Source of the DNA: Candidatus Woesearchaeota archaeon
GTDB lineage: Archaea; Nanobdellota; Nanobdellia; Woesearchaeales; SM23-78
Direction: 5' to 3'
Assembly: GCA_016932315.1 (NCBI GenBank)
Contig: JAFGDD010000018.1
Coordinates: 51,969 to 115,968, forward strand
Length of the DNA stretch: 64,000 nt
In this document: in pieces, positions 34,379-44,039 of the stretch
How positions within the stretch are numbered: position 1 is the stretch's first letter
How the letters are laid out: each line of letters begins with the position of its first letter
Program-made: the position numbers and the translations under genes
Notes under the pieces: model-generated
What the model was told of the DNA's origin: nothing
Seen by the model: the letters and a program-made list of their open reading frames with translations, nothing else
Database searches by the model: none

Positions 34379-34480
34379 AGCGGGGTAGGGCAGTTAGGAG
34401 TGCCCGTCGGGCTCATAAGAGCATAAAAACAAAAGTTCCGAGAGACCCGGAGGTCGGTGGTTCAAATCCACCCCCCGCTA
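34379..34480 (+). tRNA. Initiator tRNA-Met(CAU) with an intron at 37/38
   Basis: The acceptor arm AGCGGGG/CCCCGCT has an A1:U72 pair and the anticodon stem has three consecutive G:C pairs (GGG/CCC), both hallmarks of archaeal initiator tRNA. The anticodon loop is CTCATAA. An intron of 27 bases (34418-34444) follows A37, the canonical archaeal position; a one-base slide is possible because the flanking base is repeated. The mature tRNA is 75 bases with A73; CCA is not encoded. It stands alone between enolase and the MFS gene. Confidence 0.95.
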
Positions 34481-34527
34481 TTCTATTTATTTTCTTCAAT
34501 TATAAGAACATATTTTAAAGAAATAAA

Positions 34528-35787
34528 TCAATTGCTCTTATTTTCTACTGTAATCTTTCTGGGAGTTACTTTCAAGAGTATGATCGCTATTATAACGCCG
34601 CCGACGCCCATCCAGCCGAAGGTTTGCACGTAGCCCAAATATTCTCCTGCAAAGCCTGCAATCACAGGACCTACTATGTAGCCGAGGTTGATGAATGCGT
34701 CCTCTATTGTTTCTATCTCTTTATCAACCTTTGGAGCTTCAGATATGTAGTCTGCGAATGCCCCGTTAACAGCTGGCCAGGCCAGTCCTATGAAGAAAGA
34801 AGCGCAGAAAGTGATTATGATTAACAGGATTGATGGCGCCACAAAGAAGAACATTGAGAATATTAGCGAGCCAATAAGCAATGATATGAATGCTGTCTTT
34901 TTCTTCCCGAGCTTAGCAGTAACATTGCCAGCAAACCAGCCGACGAGCAAGGAAGGCAGTTGATAGGATGCCAAGAACAATCCGCCAAGCTCTCCAAGCT
35001 CAGAAATGTTTTCTGATATTAATGGTCCTATTGTCCAGAAGAATGAATCTATTATGTTAAGGGTGAGGATGAGTAGAAGCACAGGCAGGGTCGAGACACC
35101 AATCTTTTTCCAAAGGTGTAATTCTTTGAAGAAGTTTGAATGACTTTTAGTATTGTCTTCCTTATCCTTTGTCTCTTTAGTGTTCTGCTTATTCTTGCCA
35201 ATAAGTAATAATATGATATAAAAGACAAAGGCAATCCCCAGGAAAACCCAGCCAATGATGTACGGCTTAATTGTAATATACTTGCTTGCAAAGAAAGCTG
35301 CTATTACTGGAGCCAACAGGTATCCTAGCGAGCTGAATACATTCATCACTCCAAAGCTTGATGTATGCTCTGACTCTTTTGTTTTCTTGCTTACAAAGTC
35401 AAAGCTTCCTATGTGGAACAAGTCATAGTAGAACCCCCATAAAGCCATTGCAATAAAATACATTATAATTGCTTTCGACCCCCAGAGAAATAACGGGTAT
35501 AAGAGAGAGAATATGAACATTGATAAGTATATTCTCCTGTAACTCGGCTTGCGTATGATGTAGCAGAGCAGGAAGTCAAAGAACATGCCTGCTATAGATG
35601 AGGAGCCTATAATAATGCCCATCAGACTTTCTGAAATGCCAGCATCAGTTATGACTATAGGAGTAAAATAAGATATTATTCCATCAAATATTGTCCAGAA
35701 GAACACCATGAGCGCAGCCACGTACAGTATCCTGTGGCGCGAGCCGTACAGCTTTATATGCCTGTAAAGATGATGAAAAGTAGCCAT
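34528..35787 (-). CDS. Major facilitator superfamily transporter
   Basis: 419 residues with about 12 membrane helices in two sixes separated by a charged loop (about 197-225, rich in Lys/Asn/Asp). The RKPSYRRIY loop between helices 2 and 3 corresponds to the family's basic loop. Substrate cannot be told from sequence. The gene is back to back with htpX, whose promoter lies between the two starts. Confidence 0.85.
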   Translation of the reverse strand: MATFHHLYRHIKLYGSRHRILYVAALMVFFWTIFDGIISYFTPIVITDAGISESLMGIIIGSSSIAGMFFDFLLCYIIRKPSYRRIYLSMFIFSLLYPLFLWGSKAIIMYFIAMALWGFYYDLFHIGSFDFVSKKTKESEHTSSFGVMNVFSSLGYLLAPVIAAFFASKYITIKPYIIGWVFLGIAFVFYIILLLIGKNKQNTKETKDKEDNTKSHSNFFKELHLWKKIGVSTLPVLLLILTLNIIDSFFWTIGPLISENISELGELGGLFLASYQLPSLLVGWFAGNVTAKLGKKKTAFISLLIGSLIFSMFFFVAPSILLIIITFCASFFIGLAWPAVNGAFADYISEAPKVDKEIETIEDAFINLGYIVGPVIAGFAGEYLGYVQTFGWMGVGGVIIAIILLKVTPRKITVENKSN

Positions 35788-35908
35788 GCTTTCACGATTC
35801 CATAGGTTTATGATTATAAAAAGCTTTCTGTACTCAAGCCTAGTAGAAAAGAACAGTTATCATCAATTTTTCATAACCTTTAAAAATAAGTGTTTGGTTT
35901 TTCTTCTA

Positions 35909-36763
35909 ATGAGCCAGTTCAGCAATGTTTTCAAGACAACAATCATTCTTGCATTACTCACAGCTTTATTATTATGGCTAGGCAACCTTATAGGAGGCTA
36001 TTCTGGGCTTATTGTTGCTTTCATATTCGTAATCTTCATGAACTTCGCAATGTATTGGTGGAGCGACAAGATAGTTCTCTGGATGTATCGCGCAAAGGAA
36101 TTGCCCAAGGACCATAAAGTCGTCAAATTAGTCAAGGAAGTGGCTAACAAGGCAGGAATTCCAGCGCCAAAAGCTTATATTATTCAGAGCGAGACACCGA
36201 ATGCTTTTGCAACCGGCAGAAGCCCGAAGCACTCAGCAGTGGCAGTCACCAATGGCATACTAACCTTGCTTGATGGTTATGAACTAAAAGGAGTATTAGC
36301 TCATGAGCTCAGCCATGTTAAGAACAGGGACACGCTGGTGCAAACCATTGCAGCAGTCATAGCCGGTGTTATATCATATGTTGCTGCCATGACAAGATGG
36401 GTTGCTATTTTCGGCGGAGGAAGTGATGATAACCGCGGAGAAAACATAATAGCTCTTTTGGTCATAGGCATAATCACGCCAATCATAGCATTGCTGCTCC
36501 AGCTAGCCCTTTCAAGGACAAGGGAGTATATGGCAGATGAGGGAAGCGCAAAGACGTTGCATGACAGCAAGGCGTTATCGCGGGCTTTGAAAAAACTCGA
36601 GGCTGGCAACAAAGCCAAGCCTTTCAGGAGGAATGAGGGCAACCCATCTACTGCTCCACTATTCATTGTTAATCCTTTCAAAGGCAGCGCAATAATAGAA
36701 TTCCTAAGCACCCATCCATCAATGGAGAAGAGGATTGCAAAGCTTGAAGCACTGAAACTATGA
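35909..36763 (+). CDS. htpX: HtpX-like membrane zinc metalloprotease
   Basis: 284 residues from the ATG at 35909, supported by a TATA box (TTTAAAAATA, 35879-35888) 21-30 bases upstream. Two N-terminal membrane helices, the zinc site HELSH (about 132-136) with a downstream REYMADEGSA glutamate, and two more helices (about 145-165, 182-202) make up the M48 fold. HtpX degrades misfolded membrane proteins from the cytoplasmic side. The C-terminal FLSTHPSMEKRIAKLEAL is typical of the family. Confidence 0.93.
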   Translation: MSQFSNVFKTTIILALLTALLLWLGNLIGGYSGLIVAFIFVIFMNFAMYWWSDKIVLWMYRAKELPKDHKVVKLVKEVANKAGIPAPKAYIIQSETPNAFATGRSPKHSAVAVTNGILTLLDGYELKGVLAHELSHVKNRDTLVQTIAAVIAGVISYVAAMTRWVAIFGGGSDDNRGENIIALLVIGIITPIIALLLQLALSRTREYMADEGSAKTLHDSKALSRALKKLEAGNKAKPFRRNEGNPSTAPLFIVNPFKGSAIIEFLSTHPSMEKRIAKLEALKL

Positions 36764-36826
36764 TTCAACTAATAATTATTCTAATTCAATAGCTTTAAAT
36801 AGTTACCTCTATAAATTAGCACTGCA

Positions 36827-37939
36827 ATGAATGAGAATAAGGAGGGTGACAAGAACATAGCCTTGTTCGAGGATCTTCTTTCTCGTATTGACAAGAAGCT
36901 TCCTTTCCTTGGGATGAACCCGAGAAACGAGGCTTCTGAGAAGAAGAAGTTCTTCAAGCAAAAAGATTATAACCCTGTCTTTAAGTACAGGCGCTCTGCT
37001 TCCTGCGACAAATTATTCCACAAGATTGATGAGATTGAGCTTCCATCAGGCGTGATGAGCAAATTATTATTGCAAAGGCTTGAGAAGTTCAAGAGAACCA
37101 ATGCAATGGTGCAGAACATTGGTAAGTCAGAGTTCACTTATTTCTCAAAAGGCATTTTTGACAAGCCATCAGCAGAATTAGTAAGCAAGGCTTATGAGAT
37201 TCTTAAGGCAGAACAACAAAAAGAGGAGAACAACCACATTACTGCAAAGAAAGTTGTTAAGGAAATGAAAAAAATGCTTGCCAAGTTAAACCTCAAAGAT
37301 TGGAAAGTTGGTTTCAAGAACATGGCAGCCAATGCTGCAGTCATAACTTCAAAGAAAAGTGTTTATGTAAAGAAGAAAGCCAAGTTTTCAGAGGATTTTC
37401 TGAAGCGCATCCTGGTGCACGAAATAGGAACTCACGTCTTCCGCGCATTGAATGGTGAGAAGCAGCCTTACAAATTATTCTTCACAGGCACGCCTAACTA
37501 TATGGGAACAGAAGAAGGATTAGCAGTCAACATTGAGGCGATGCATAATTGCCTGCCGACCAATACTCTCAGGACTTATGCTGGCAGGGCACTAGCAGTA
37601 AACCTTGCACTGCAAAAAGGATTTAGGGATGTGTTTAATGAGCTAAAAAAATTTTTTACCGACGATGTTGCATGGAAGCTAACGCTTAGGGCTAAGAGAG
37701 GATTAGTTGACACCTCAAAGTCGGGAGCATACACTAAAGATTATCTTTATCTGGAAGGCTATTACAAGGTCAAGAAGTTCCTGGAAGAAAAAGGCAGCGA
37801 AGGATTAAAGCAGCTTTATTACGGCAGGATTGATATCGAGCAAGTTCCGCTCCTTAATCAGCTCGAAGGTCTTGTAGAGCCGCAGTTCCTGCCAGATTCT
37901 GAGAGTTTCAGGGAATTGGTAAAGCAAATAAGTGTATAG
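36827..37939 (+). CDS. DUF1704 (MATCAP-like) putative metallopeptidase
   Basis: 370 residues. HEIGTHVFRALNGEKQPYKL (from about 198) followed by a TEEGLAVNIEAM segment is the HExxxH...EEGLA signature of DUF1704, a family related to eukaryotic tyrosine carboxypeptidases. The two His and the downstream Glu would bind zinc. Substrate in archaea is unknown. No signal peptide. A short TATA-like AAATAG stretch precedes the ATG, which lies 60 bases after htpX, so the two may be separate units. Confidence 0.85.
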   Translation: MNENKEGDKNIALFEDLLSRIDKKLPFLGMNPRNEASEKKKFFKQKDYNPVFKYRRSASCDKLFHKIDEIELPSGVMSKLLLQRLEKFKRTNAMVQNIGKSEFTYFSKGIFDKPSAELVSKAYEILKAEQQKEENNHITAKKVVKEMKKMLAKLNLKDWKVGFKNMAANAAVITSKKSVYVKKKAKFSEDFLKRILVHEIGTHVFRALNGEKQPYKLFFTGTPNYMGTEEGLAVNIEAMHNCLPTNTLRTYAGRALAVNLALQKGFRDVFNELKKFFTDDVAWKLTLRAKRGLVDTSKSGAYTKDYLYLEGYYKVKKFLEEKGSEGLKQLYYGRIDIEQVPLLNQLEGLVEPQFLPDSESFRELVKQISV

Positions 37940-38057
37940 ATCGCTTTCTGCAAAATTTTATGGTATAATAATTTATTGTTCTTGATTACCTAAATAGTTA
38001 ATCAGTTTTTTTGAAGCCAGCGAATAATCTCTATTATACAGTAGTTAAGATAGAAAA

Positions 38058-38067
38058 TTTTATAAAT
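38058..38067 (+). promoter_or_regulatory. TATA box upstream of a 36-codon ORF
   Basis: TTTTATAAAT, 23-32 bases before an ATG at 38090, the spacing seen for leaderless genes elsewhere in this window. Confidence 0.45.
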
Positions 38068-38089
38068 CCTGACGATTTGCCAATCTGAA

Positions 38090-38200
38090 ATGGAGCAAGA
38101 CATTGGTAATCAGAAGCCATTGGATGAAAGAATTTCTTACTATAAATCCCCTGCTTTCTCCTATTCTTATTTCACTGGGGCTTTGGCATTGTTTACCTAG
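38090..38200 (+). CDS. Possible 36-residue protein or N-terminal remnant
   Basis: The frame starts MEQDIGNQKPLDERISYYK, continues with an aromatic, hydrophobic stretch and stops at a TAG at 38198. It looks like the N-terminus of a membrane protein cut off by a stop, since the hydrophobic segment is only beginning. The promoter supports expression; the abrupt stop suggests a truncated gene. The rest of 37940-38272 shows nothing else apart from a TATA box (about 38241-38250) for the next gene. Confidence 0.3.
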   Translation: MEQDIGNQKPLDERISYYKSPAFSYSYFTGALALFT

Positions 38201-38272
38201 TTATTGCCGAATTTTGGTTCAAAACTGATTTATAGGATTAAATTTAAATAACACTAGTTTTTTCCTTATATT

Positions 38273-38926
38273 ATGATAATCGCGGGTGTTGAAGAGGCTG
38301 GCAGGGGGCCTGTGATTGGCCCGATGGTGATGGTTCTTGCTTGCTGCGATGAGAGGGATGAGTTTAAGCTCAAAGCCATGGGTGTCAAGGATTCTAAATT
38401 GCTCACGCCAGATCAGAGAGAAAAGCTTTACCATGAAATACAGGACTTATGCACTTTTGAGATGGTGAAGATACAGCCTGGGGAGATTGATGCTGCAGTT
38501 CTCAGCGAGGAAACCAACCTTAACTGGCTCGAAGCAGACCATTCTGTTGTTCTTATCAACAAGCTAAAACCAGATAAAGTTATATTGGATTGTCCGAGCA
38601 CTAACATTGAGGCATACAGGAATTATATTCTTAAGAAACTTGAATACAAGCCCATACTCGTTGTCGAGCACAAGGCAGATGTAAAGTACACCATTGTTGG
38701 AGCAGCCAGCATATTAGCAAAAGTAGCAAGGGACCATGAGATAAAAAAGCTGAAAGCAAAGTATGGAGTTGATTTTGGAAGCGGCTACCCCAGCGATCCG
38801 TTAACAGTTGAGTTTGTTAACAAGAATTTTGATAAGTATCCTTTTTTCAGGCAGAGCTGGGAAACCTGGCAGCACGCCAAGAAGCAAGGCGGGCAAAAAA
38901 AGCTGGGTGAGTTTAAGGAAGAATAA
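38273..38926 (+). CDS. rnhB: Ribonuclease HII
   Basis: 217 residues. The opening IIAGVEEAGRGPVIGPMV is the RNase HII signature, except that the first catalytic Asp (usual DEAGRG) is Glu here. The other acidic residues are present: VILDCPS (about 101-107) and HKADVKYTIVGAASILAK (about 139-156). The enzyme removes ribonucleotides and RNA primers from DNA-RNA hybrids. The TATA box AATTTAAATA lies 23-32 bases before the ATG. It is followed after 38 bases by the 330-residue gene in the same direction. Confidence 0.92.
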   Translation: MIIAGVEEAGRGPVIGPMVMVLACCDERDEFKLKAMGVKDSKLLTPDQREKLYHEIQDLCTFEMVKIQPGEIDAAVLSEETNLNWLEADHSVVLINKLKPDKVILDCPSTNIEAYRNYILKKLEYKPILVVEHKADVKYTIVGAASILAKVARDHEIKKLKAKYGVDFGSGYPSDPLTVEFVNKNFDKYPFFRQSWETWQHAKKQGGQKKLGEFKEE

Positions 38927-38964
38927 AAAGGAAGAAAAAAGAATAAAATTAAGGAAGAGCAAAA

Positions 38965-39957
38965 ATGATAGTATTCCTGACCACAATTTCAGAGACTGAC
39001 AAGAAAACCTACATTGAGGAGACTGTGCGCATAGCCAAGAAGAATGGCCACAGCATAAAATATATCTCGCTCGGCGCAATGCTTATGGAAGAGCTCAAGT
39101 CAGATCTTGATGCCACCTTTGTTCCGAAGAATGTGCTTAACATTGACGAAGAGTTCAGGGCTCTTGCAATGAAGAACCTGATACAAAAACTAAAGGGAGA
39201 AGTGAAGAAGCACAAAAACCTAATCATATCAGGTCACGCAACTTTTTTCTGGAAAAAGAACTTTACCAACGCATTCAACTGGAAATATCTCAGGGATATA
39301 AAGCCAGACATGTTCATAACCCTAATTGATAATACTGACAATATTAAGAACAGGATGAATGTGTCAGAGCAATGGAAAGAGCAGAAAATGACTCCAGAAC
39401 AAATACTGGCCTGGCAGAACGTTGAAGTGAACACTACAGCAGGATGGGCTCAACTTTTTAACAAGCCGCACTACATAATACCCCGCAACGAGTCCAGGGA
39501 TTTATTATACAAGCTAATGCTAAAACCAGAGACAGAACTTATTTATGTCAGCTTTCCAATGACAAACATAAAAGATCCTGTGACAAGGAAGAAGATAGAT
39601 ACTTTTATCAGGAATCTTGAGAAGTACTTTGCAGTTCTCAACCCAAGAAGCATAGAGCTTGGTCAGGAATTCGGAGAAGCAGAAGCAGCCCAGACATTCC
39701 TCAGGGACTTAAAATGGTTCACAGGCAAAGCTAACAAGATAATAGTTTATTTCCTGCCTCAGCTCGTATTTTCAGCAGGCGTCTTGACAGAAATCAACCA
39801 TGCATTTGAGACCACAAAAGAAGTCTGGATGATACTTCCAAAGAGATTTTATGGACCATTCGAGAAGCACCTCATCAGCGAGATGTTCTACTCAGAAGAA
39901 GAATTCTTTAAGTTCATAAAAAAGAAAGGCTACAAGGAACTGAAGATAAAAATCTGA
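38965..39957 (+). CDS. Kinase-like domain without P-loop fused to a nucleoside deoxyribosyltransferase-like domain
   Basis: 330 residues. The first about 185 have the layout of an archaeal adenylate-kinase/AAA-type nucleoside kinase (a beta strand at the start, NLIISGHATFF, MFITLIDNTDNIKNRM), but the expected glycine-rich P-loop is replaced by LTTISETDKK, so ATP binding is doubtful. The rest (about 190-330: IYVSFPMT, DLKWFTGKANKIIVYF, FSAGVLTEINHAFETTKEVW) resembles nucleoside 2-deoxyribosyltransferases and related Rossmann-like nucleotide-processing folds. It may act in nucleotide salvage; this is inference. Cotranscription with rnhB is likely. Confidence 0.55.
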   Translation: MIVFLTTISETDKKTYIEETVRIAKKNGHSIKYISLGAMLMEELKSDLDATFVPKNVLNIDEEFRALAMKNLIQKLKGEVKKHKNLIISGHATFFWKKNFTNAFNWKYLRDIKPDMFITLIDNTDNIKNRMNVSEQWKEQKMTPEQILAWQNVEVNTTAGWAQLFNKPHYIIPRNESRDLLYKLMLKPETELIYVSFPMTNIKDPVTRKKIDTFIRNLEKYFAVLNPRSIELGQEFGEAEAAQTFLRDLKWFTGKANKIIVYFLPQLVFSAGVLTEINHAFETTKEVWMILPKRFYGPFEKHLISEMFYSEEEFFKFIKKKGYKELKIKI

Positions 39958-40158
39958 GATTCGCGATACTAACGGTTGCACAGTCAGCAATGAAAGCAAA
40001 GAAAAAATAATTGCGCCTCATTTGCTGGCGGGGCTTGTTTTCTCCTATAAAAACCACAACCTTTTTATATTCTTGTCTTATAGGGATAGAGTATAGATGT
40101 ATTTATAATAATCAATATTTAAATTATTTTTATATGATTTGCAGGTGAGTGAGTAGGC

Positions 40159-43100
40159 ATGACAAGGATTAATAAGCTCGTCATGAAAGGATTCAAGTCC
40201 TTTGCCAACAAGACAGAACTGGTTTTTGGCGAGCGCTTCAATTGCATTCTAGGACCAAACGGCTCAGGCAAGAGCAATGTACTCGATGCTTTGTGCTTTG
40301 TTCTCGGCAAGAGTAGTGTTAAGGGCATGAGGGCAGAAAAGGCAGCTAATCTTATCTATAATGGTGGTAAGAGGAAGAGCCCTGCAAAGGAAGGCTTGGT
40401 TAGCATCTATTTTGACAATCAGTCAAAGATTTTTGGCGCAGATATGGGCGCTGAAGTTGAGATTACCAGGATTGTGAGGCCTAATGGCCAGTCTATTTAC
40501 AAGATTAATGGCAAGACCATGACTAGGCAGCAAATACTCGACCTGTTAAGCAAGGCAAGGATTAATCCTGACGGCTACAATATAATTCTCCAGGGCGACA
40601 TTGTTCAGCTGGTGGAGATGACTCCGTTGGACAGGAGGGGTATGATTGAGGAGATTGCAGGCATCAGCATTTATGAGGACAAGAAGAATAAGGCTATAAG
40701 GGAGCTTACTCGAGTCGAGGAAAAACTGAATGAGGCAGCCATTATACTTTCTGAGAGAGAGAATTACCTTAAAGATCTTAAGAAGGAAAGAAACCAAGCA
40801 TTAAAGTTCAAGGAGCTTAATGACAAGATAAAGCAGAACAAAGCCACTGCACTTGACAGGAAGATAAGCGCTAAGAAAGTTAAGAAAGACGAGCTCGACG
40901 CAAAAATAGATGATACTAACAAGAAGATTGATGGACTGAAAAAAGAAGTAGAAAAGCTCAAGGAAACGATTGCAAAGAAGAAAAAAGAGATTGATGATAT
41001 CAACAAGGAAGTCGAGGAGAAGGGAGAAAAAGAGCAGGTGCTGCTTCACAGGGAAATAGAAAAGTTCAAGGTAGACATTGCGCTGAACAAGCAGAGAACT
41101 CAGACTATTGATGGCGAGATAAAAAAGATAGATGACAGAACAGCAGAGCTTAGCAGTAACTACAAGGAGCTGTTAGAAAAGACTGCAATACTGGAGAAGG
41201 CCAAGAAGGAGATCGAGGGCAGAATCAAAGGGAATGAAAAAGACCTCGCGCTCGTGGAGAAAAGCCTCGCAGATTTCAGGAAGAAGAACAAGCTTGAAGA
41301 TGCACAGAAGATAGACACTGATGTTGCAGATATTGACAAGAAAGCAGATGCTCTCCAGGAAGAAGTGCACAAGCTAAGAGAGAGGCAGCAGGAACTCCTG
41401 CGTGAAAAAGACAGGCTGGACTTAAAGATTCATTCCATTGATGACAAGATAGAAAAAGTTCTTGGGATTGAGAAAGAAAGCAAGGCAGCGCTTGAAAAGC
41501 TTAAGTCTTTCAAAGAGGAGTTCAAAAAGAAAGAAGCAGAGCTCACAAGAGCTCTGGATTATGATTCAAGCCTTGCGTCGCAGATCAAGGAAGCAAGGGA
41601 TAAATTCTTTGCAAAAAAAGAAGAAGAATCAGGATTAAAAGCACGCTCAGCAAGTATCAGGGAATCTCTCGAAGGAGGATTTGCCCTTAGAAAGATTCTT
41701 GAGCTAAAAGCCAAGGGATCTCTTAAAGGAGTTATTGGAACAGTTTCAGAGCTTGGAGAAGTAAAAGAAGAATATGCATTGGCGCTTGAAGTTGCAGCAG
41801 GACCAAGACTGGCGAGTATTGTTGTGGAAAATGATGAAGTAGCAGCCAAGTGCATCAAGTACCTGAAGGACAACAAGCTCGGAATAGCAACCTTCCTGCC
41901 GCTTAACAAGCTAAAGCCAAGGGAAGTCAAGGATTCCCTTAGGAAAATAAGCAAGGCAGGCGTCATAGGATTGGCTATTGATCTTGTAACATTCCCAGAG
42001 AAATACAGGAAAGTGTTTGAATATGTTTTTGGAAGCACGCTCGTAGTTGATACTGTAGAGACTGCCAGAAAAGTAGGCGTTGGCGAGGAGAGAATGGTAA
42101 CCCTGACAGGCGACCTCGTGGAGACCAGCGGAGCCATGCAGGGAGGATTCAGGCATAGGAAGAAAGGAGTAAGCTTCCAGGACAAGGAGATAAATGAGAA
42201 GCTTGTGGTGATGGAAAAGGAAATCAGCGACCTCGCCGGAGTAATAGCTAATCTTGAAGTCAAGAAAAAGAATAACGAAACAAGAATTGAGGATTTAAGA
42301 AAAGAAAAAGCAGAAGTTGAAGCAGAAGTCATAAAACTCGAGAAGACGCTGCACCTTGACTCAGCCGACCTTGATGCTGACAAGAAAGAAAAAGAAAAAA
42401 CAGCATCAGAGCTTGAGGATATTGAAAAGGAATCAGAGAAGATAAGGAAAGAGTTAATCGACAAGAACAAGGAACTCACCCAATTGAAAGAGCAGAAGCA
42501 GAAATTAAGGGAAGAGCTTACAAGGCTTAGAAGCCCCGCGCTACTCGCAGAGCTGAATTCTTTTGACCAGAAAAAAGCAGAGCTCAAAGAAGAGATAAGC
42601 AAGCTCCAAATTGAGATAAGAAGCAATGACAGTCAACTCAACACCATACTAGGACCAGAAGGCGGCAAGATACAGCAGATACTCAAGCAGCACGAAAAGG
42701 AGAAAGCAGACTTCATCAAGGAAAAGAAAGAAGTGTTGGAGCTTGTAAAAACCCAGGAAGAAGAGCTCAAGGTGAAAGAAAAAAACCAAGCCCAGTTCTA
42801 CGCTCAATTCAAGGCGCTGTTTGCTAAGAGAACCAAGCTTAGCGATGAGAACAACAAGACAGAAGGAGAAATAATGATCAAGGATAACACCAGCCGCGAA
42901 TACGAGCAGAGAAACAACCAGGTAGGAATGGAAAACGCAGGCTTAAAAGCAGAAATAGCAGGATTGGAAGAGGAGTTCAAACAATACGAAGGAGTGCCTC
43001 TTTTCAAGGACAAGAGCGACGAGGACATAGAAAAGGAGATAAAGCAATTCGAGAAGATGATGAGCGACATAGGAGCAGTGAACATGAAAGCCCTTGAGAT

Positions 43101-43659
43101 ATACGACAAGGCAGAGACAGAATACAAGGAGCTGGTCAAGAAAAAAGAAAGGTTAGGCTCAGAAAGAGAAGATGTGCTCGTCATGATAAACGAGATTGAC
43201 ACCAAGAAAAAAGAATTATTCATGAGAACCTATGATGTGCTGAACGAGAACTTCAAGAGGATATTTACAACGCTAAGCGCAAAAGGAGAAGCCTTCTTTG
43301 AACTAGAGGATGACAAAGACCCATTCATTGCAGGCATGACCATAAAAGTAAGATTAGTGGGGACCAAATTCCTGGACATAAGAAGCCTAAGCGGAGGAGA
43401 AAAAACCCTCACAGCGCTCGCATTCATATTCGCAGTTCAGGAATACGCGCCGGCAAGCTTCTACATAATGGACGAAGTAGACGCAGCCTTGGACAAGCAC
43501 AACTCAGAAAAGCTCGCAAAACTCGTCAGAGGCTATTGCAAGAATGCCCAATATCTCATAATCAGCCACAACGACGCAGTCATCAGCGAAGCAGACAACC
43601 TCTACGGCGTAAGCATGGACCCAGACAGCATAAGCAAGGTAACGAGCCTGAAGATATGA
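40159..43659 (+). CDS. smc: SMC chromosome segregation ATPase
   Basis: 1166 residues. Walker A GPNGSGKSN (about 33-41), long coiled coil, a globular hinge (about 505-640, LKGVIGTVSELGEVKEEYALALE), a second coiled coil, then the ABC signature LSGGEKTLTALAFIFAVQ and Walker B FYIMDEVDAALD near the end. SMC condenses and segregates chromosomes as a dimer. No ScpA or ScpB kleisin gene follows; the next gene is a DUF2087 protein. Antisense reading frames inside this gene are shadows of the Lys/Glu-rich coiled coil. Confidence 0.97.
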   Translation: MTRINKLVMKGFKSFANKTELVFGERFNCILGPNGSGKSNVLDALCFVLGKSSVKGMRAEKAANLIYNGGKRKSPAKEGLVSIYFDNQSKIFGADMGAEVEITRIVRPNGQSIYKINGKTMTRQQILDLLSKARINPDGYNIILQGDIVQLVEMTPLDRRGMIEEIAGISIYEDKKNKAIRELTRVEEKLNEAAIILSERENYLKDLKKERNQALKFKELNDKIKQNKATALDRKISAKKVKKDELDAKIDDTNKKIDGLKKEVEKLKETIAKKKKEIDDINKEVEEKGEKEQVLLHREIEKFKVDIALNKQRTQTIDGEIKKIDDRTAELSSNYKELLEKTAILEKAKKEIEGRIKGNEKDLALVEKSLADFRKKNKLEDAQKIDTDVADIDKKADALQEEVHKLRERQQELLREKDRLDLKIHSIDDKIEKVLGIEKESKAALEKLKSFKEEFKKKEAELTRALDYDSSLASQIKEARDKFFAKKEEESGLKARSASIRESLEGGFALRKILELKAKGSLKGVIGTVSELGEVKEEYALALEVAAGPRLASIVVENDEVAAKCIKYLKDNKLGIATFLPLNKLKPREVKDSLRKISKAGVIGLAIDLVTFPEKYRKVFEYVFGSTLVVDTVETARKVGVGEERMVTLTGDLVETSGAMQGGFRHRKKGVSFQDKEINEKLVVMEKEISDLAGVIANLEVKKKNNETRIEDLRKEKAEVEAEVIKLEKTLHLDSADLDADKKEKEKTASELEDIEKESEKIRKELIDKNKELTQLKEQKQKLREELTRLRSPALLAELNSFDQKKAELKEEISKLQIEIRSNDSQLNTILGPEGGKIQQILKQHEKEKADFIKEKKEVLELVKTQEEELKVKEKNQAQFYAQFKALFAKRTKLSDENNKTEGEIMIKDNTSREYEQRNNQVGMENAGLKAEIAGLEEEFKQYEGVPLFKDKSDEDIEKEIKQFEKMMSDIGAVNMKALEIYDKAETEYKELVKKKERLGSEREDVLVMINEIDTKKKELFMRTYDVLNENFKRIFTTLSAKGEAFFELEDDKDPFIAGMTIKVRLVGTKFLDIRSLSGGEKTLTALAFIFAVQEYAPASFYIMDEVDAALDKHNSEKLAKLVRGYCKNAQYLIISHNDAVISEADNLYGVSMDPDSISKVTSLKI

Positions 43660-43699
43660 TGATTGAGAATTAAAATTATTTGTGGGAGTTTAGAATAAT

Positions 43700-43987
43700 A
43701 TGATTTCTTTACCAAGAAACGATATTGAAAAGCAAAAGATTCTTGTCAGAATAGCTCAAAAATTCAAATTAGGAAGGAATTATCCTGAACAAGAAGTTAA
43801 CGATATAATCCATTCTTTCGATGTTGACGACCATGTTCTTTTTAGGAGAGAACTTGTGAACTTCAATTATCTTGGGAAGGATACTGCGAAAGGTATTTAC
43901 TGGCTTAAGAAAAACAAGTTGTCCGAGGAAGACATGACAAGGATAAAAGCCAATCAGGAGAGCATGGAAAATGCAGGAGTTTATTAA
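43700..43987 (+). CDS. DUF2087 domain protein
   Basis: 95 residues matching the DUF2087 pattern: an N-terminal LPR, then FKLGRNYPEQEVNDIIHSF, then DDHVLFRRELVNFNYLGKD. In bacteria this domain is often the C-terminal part of ArsR-type regulators; here it stands alone. The role is unknown. It follows smc after 40 bases and could be cotranscribed. Confidence 0.85.
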   Translation: MISLPRNDIEKQKILVRIAQKFKLGRNYPEQEVNDIIHSFDVDDHVLFRRELVNFNYLGKDTAKGIYWLKKNKLSEEDMTRIKANQESMENAGVY

Positions 43988-44039
43988 CAGGAGGCTAAAT
44001 TACAAAACTTAATATATCCAAGCATCTTTCTATAATAAT

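Noticed and set aside
41559..42626. 355-codon antisense ORF within smc
   Set aside because: Ser/Phe/Leu-rich shadow of the Lys/Glu-rich coiled coil; no independent motif.
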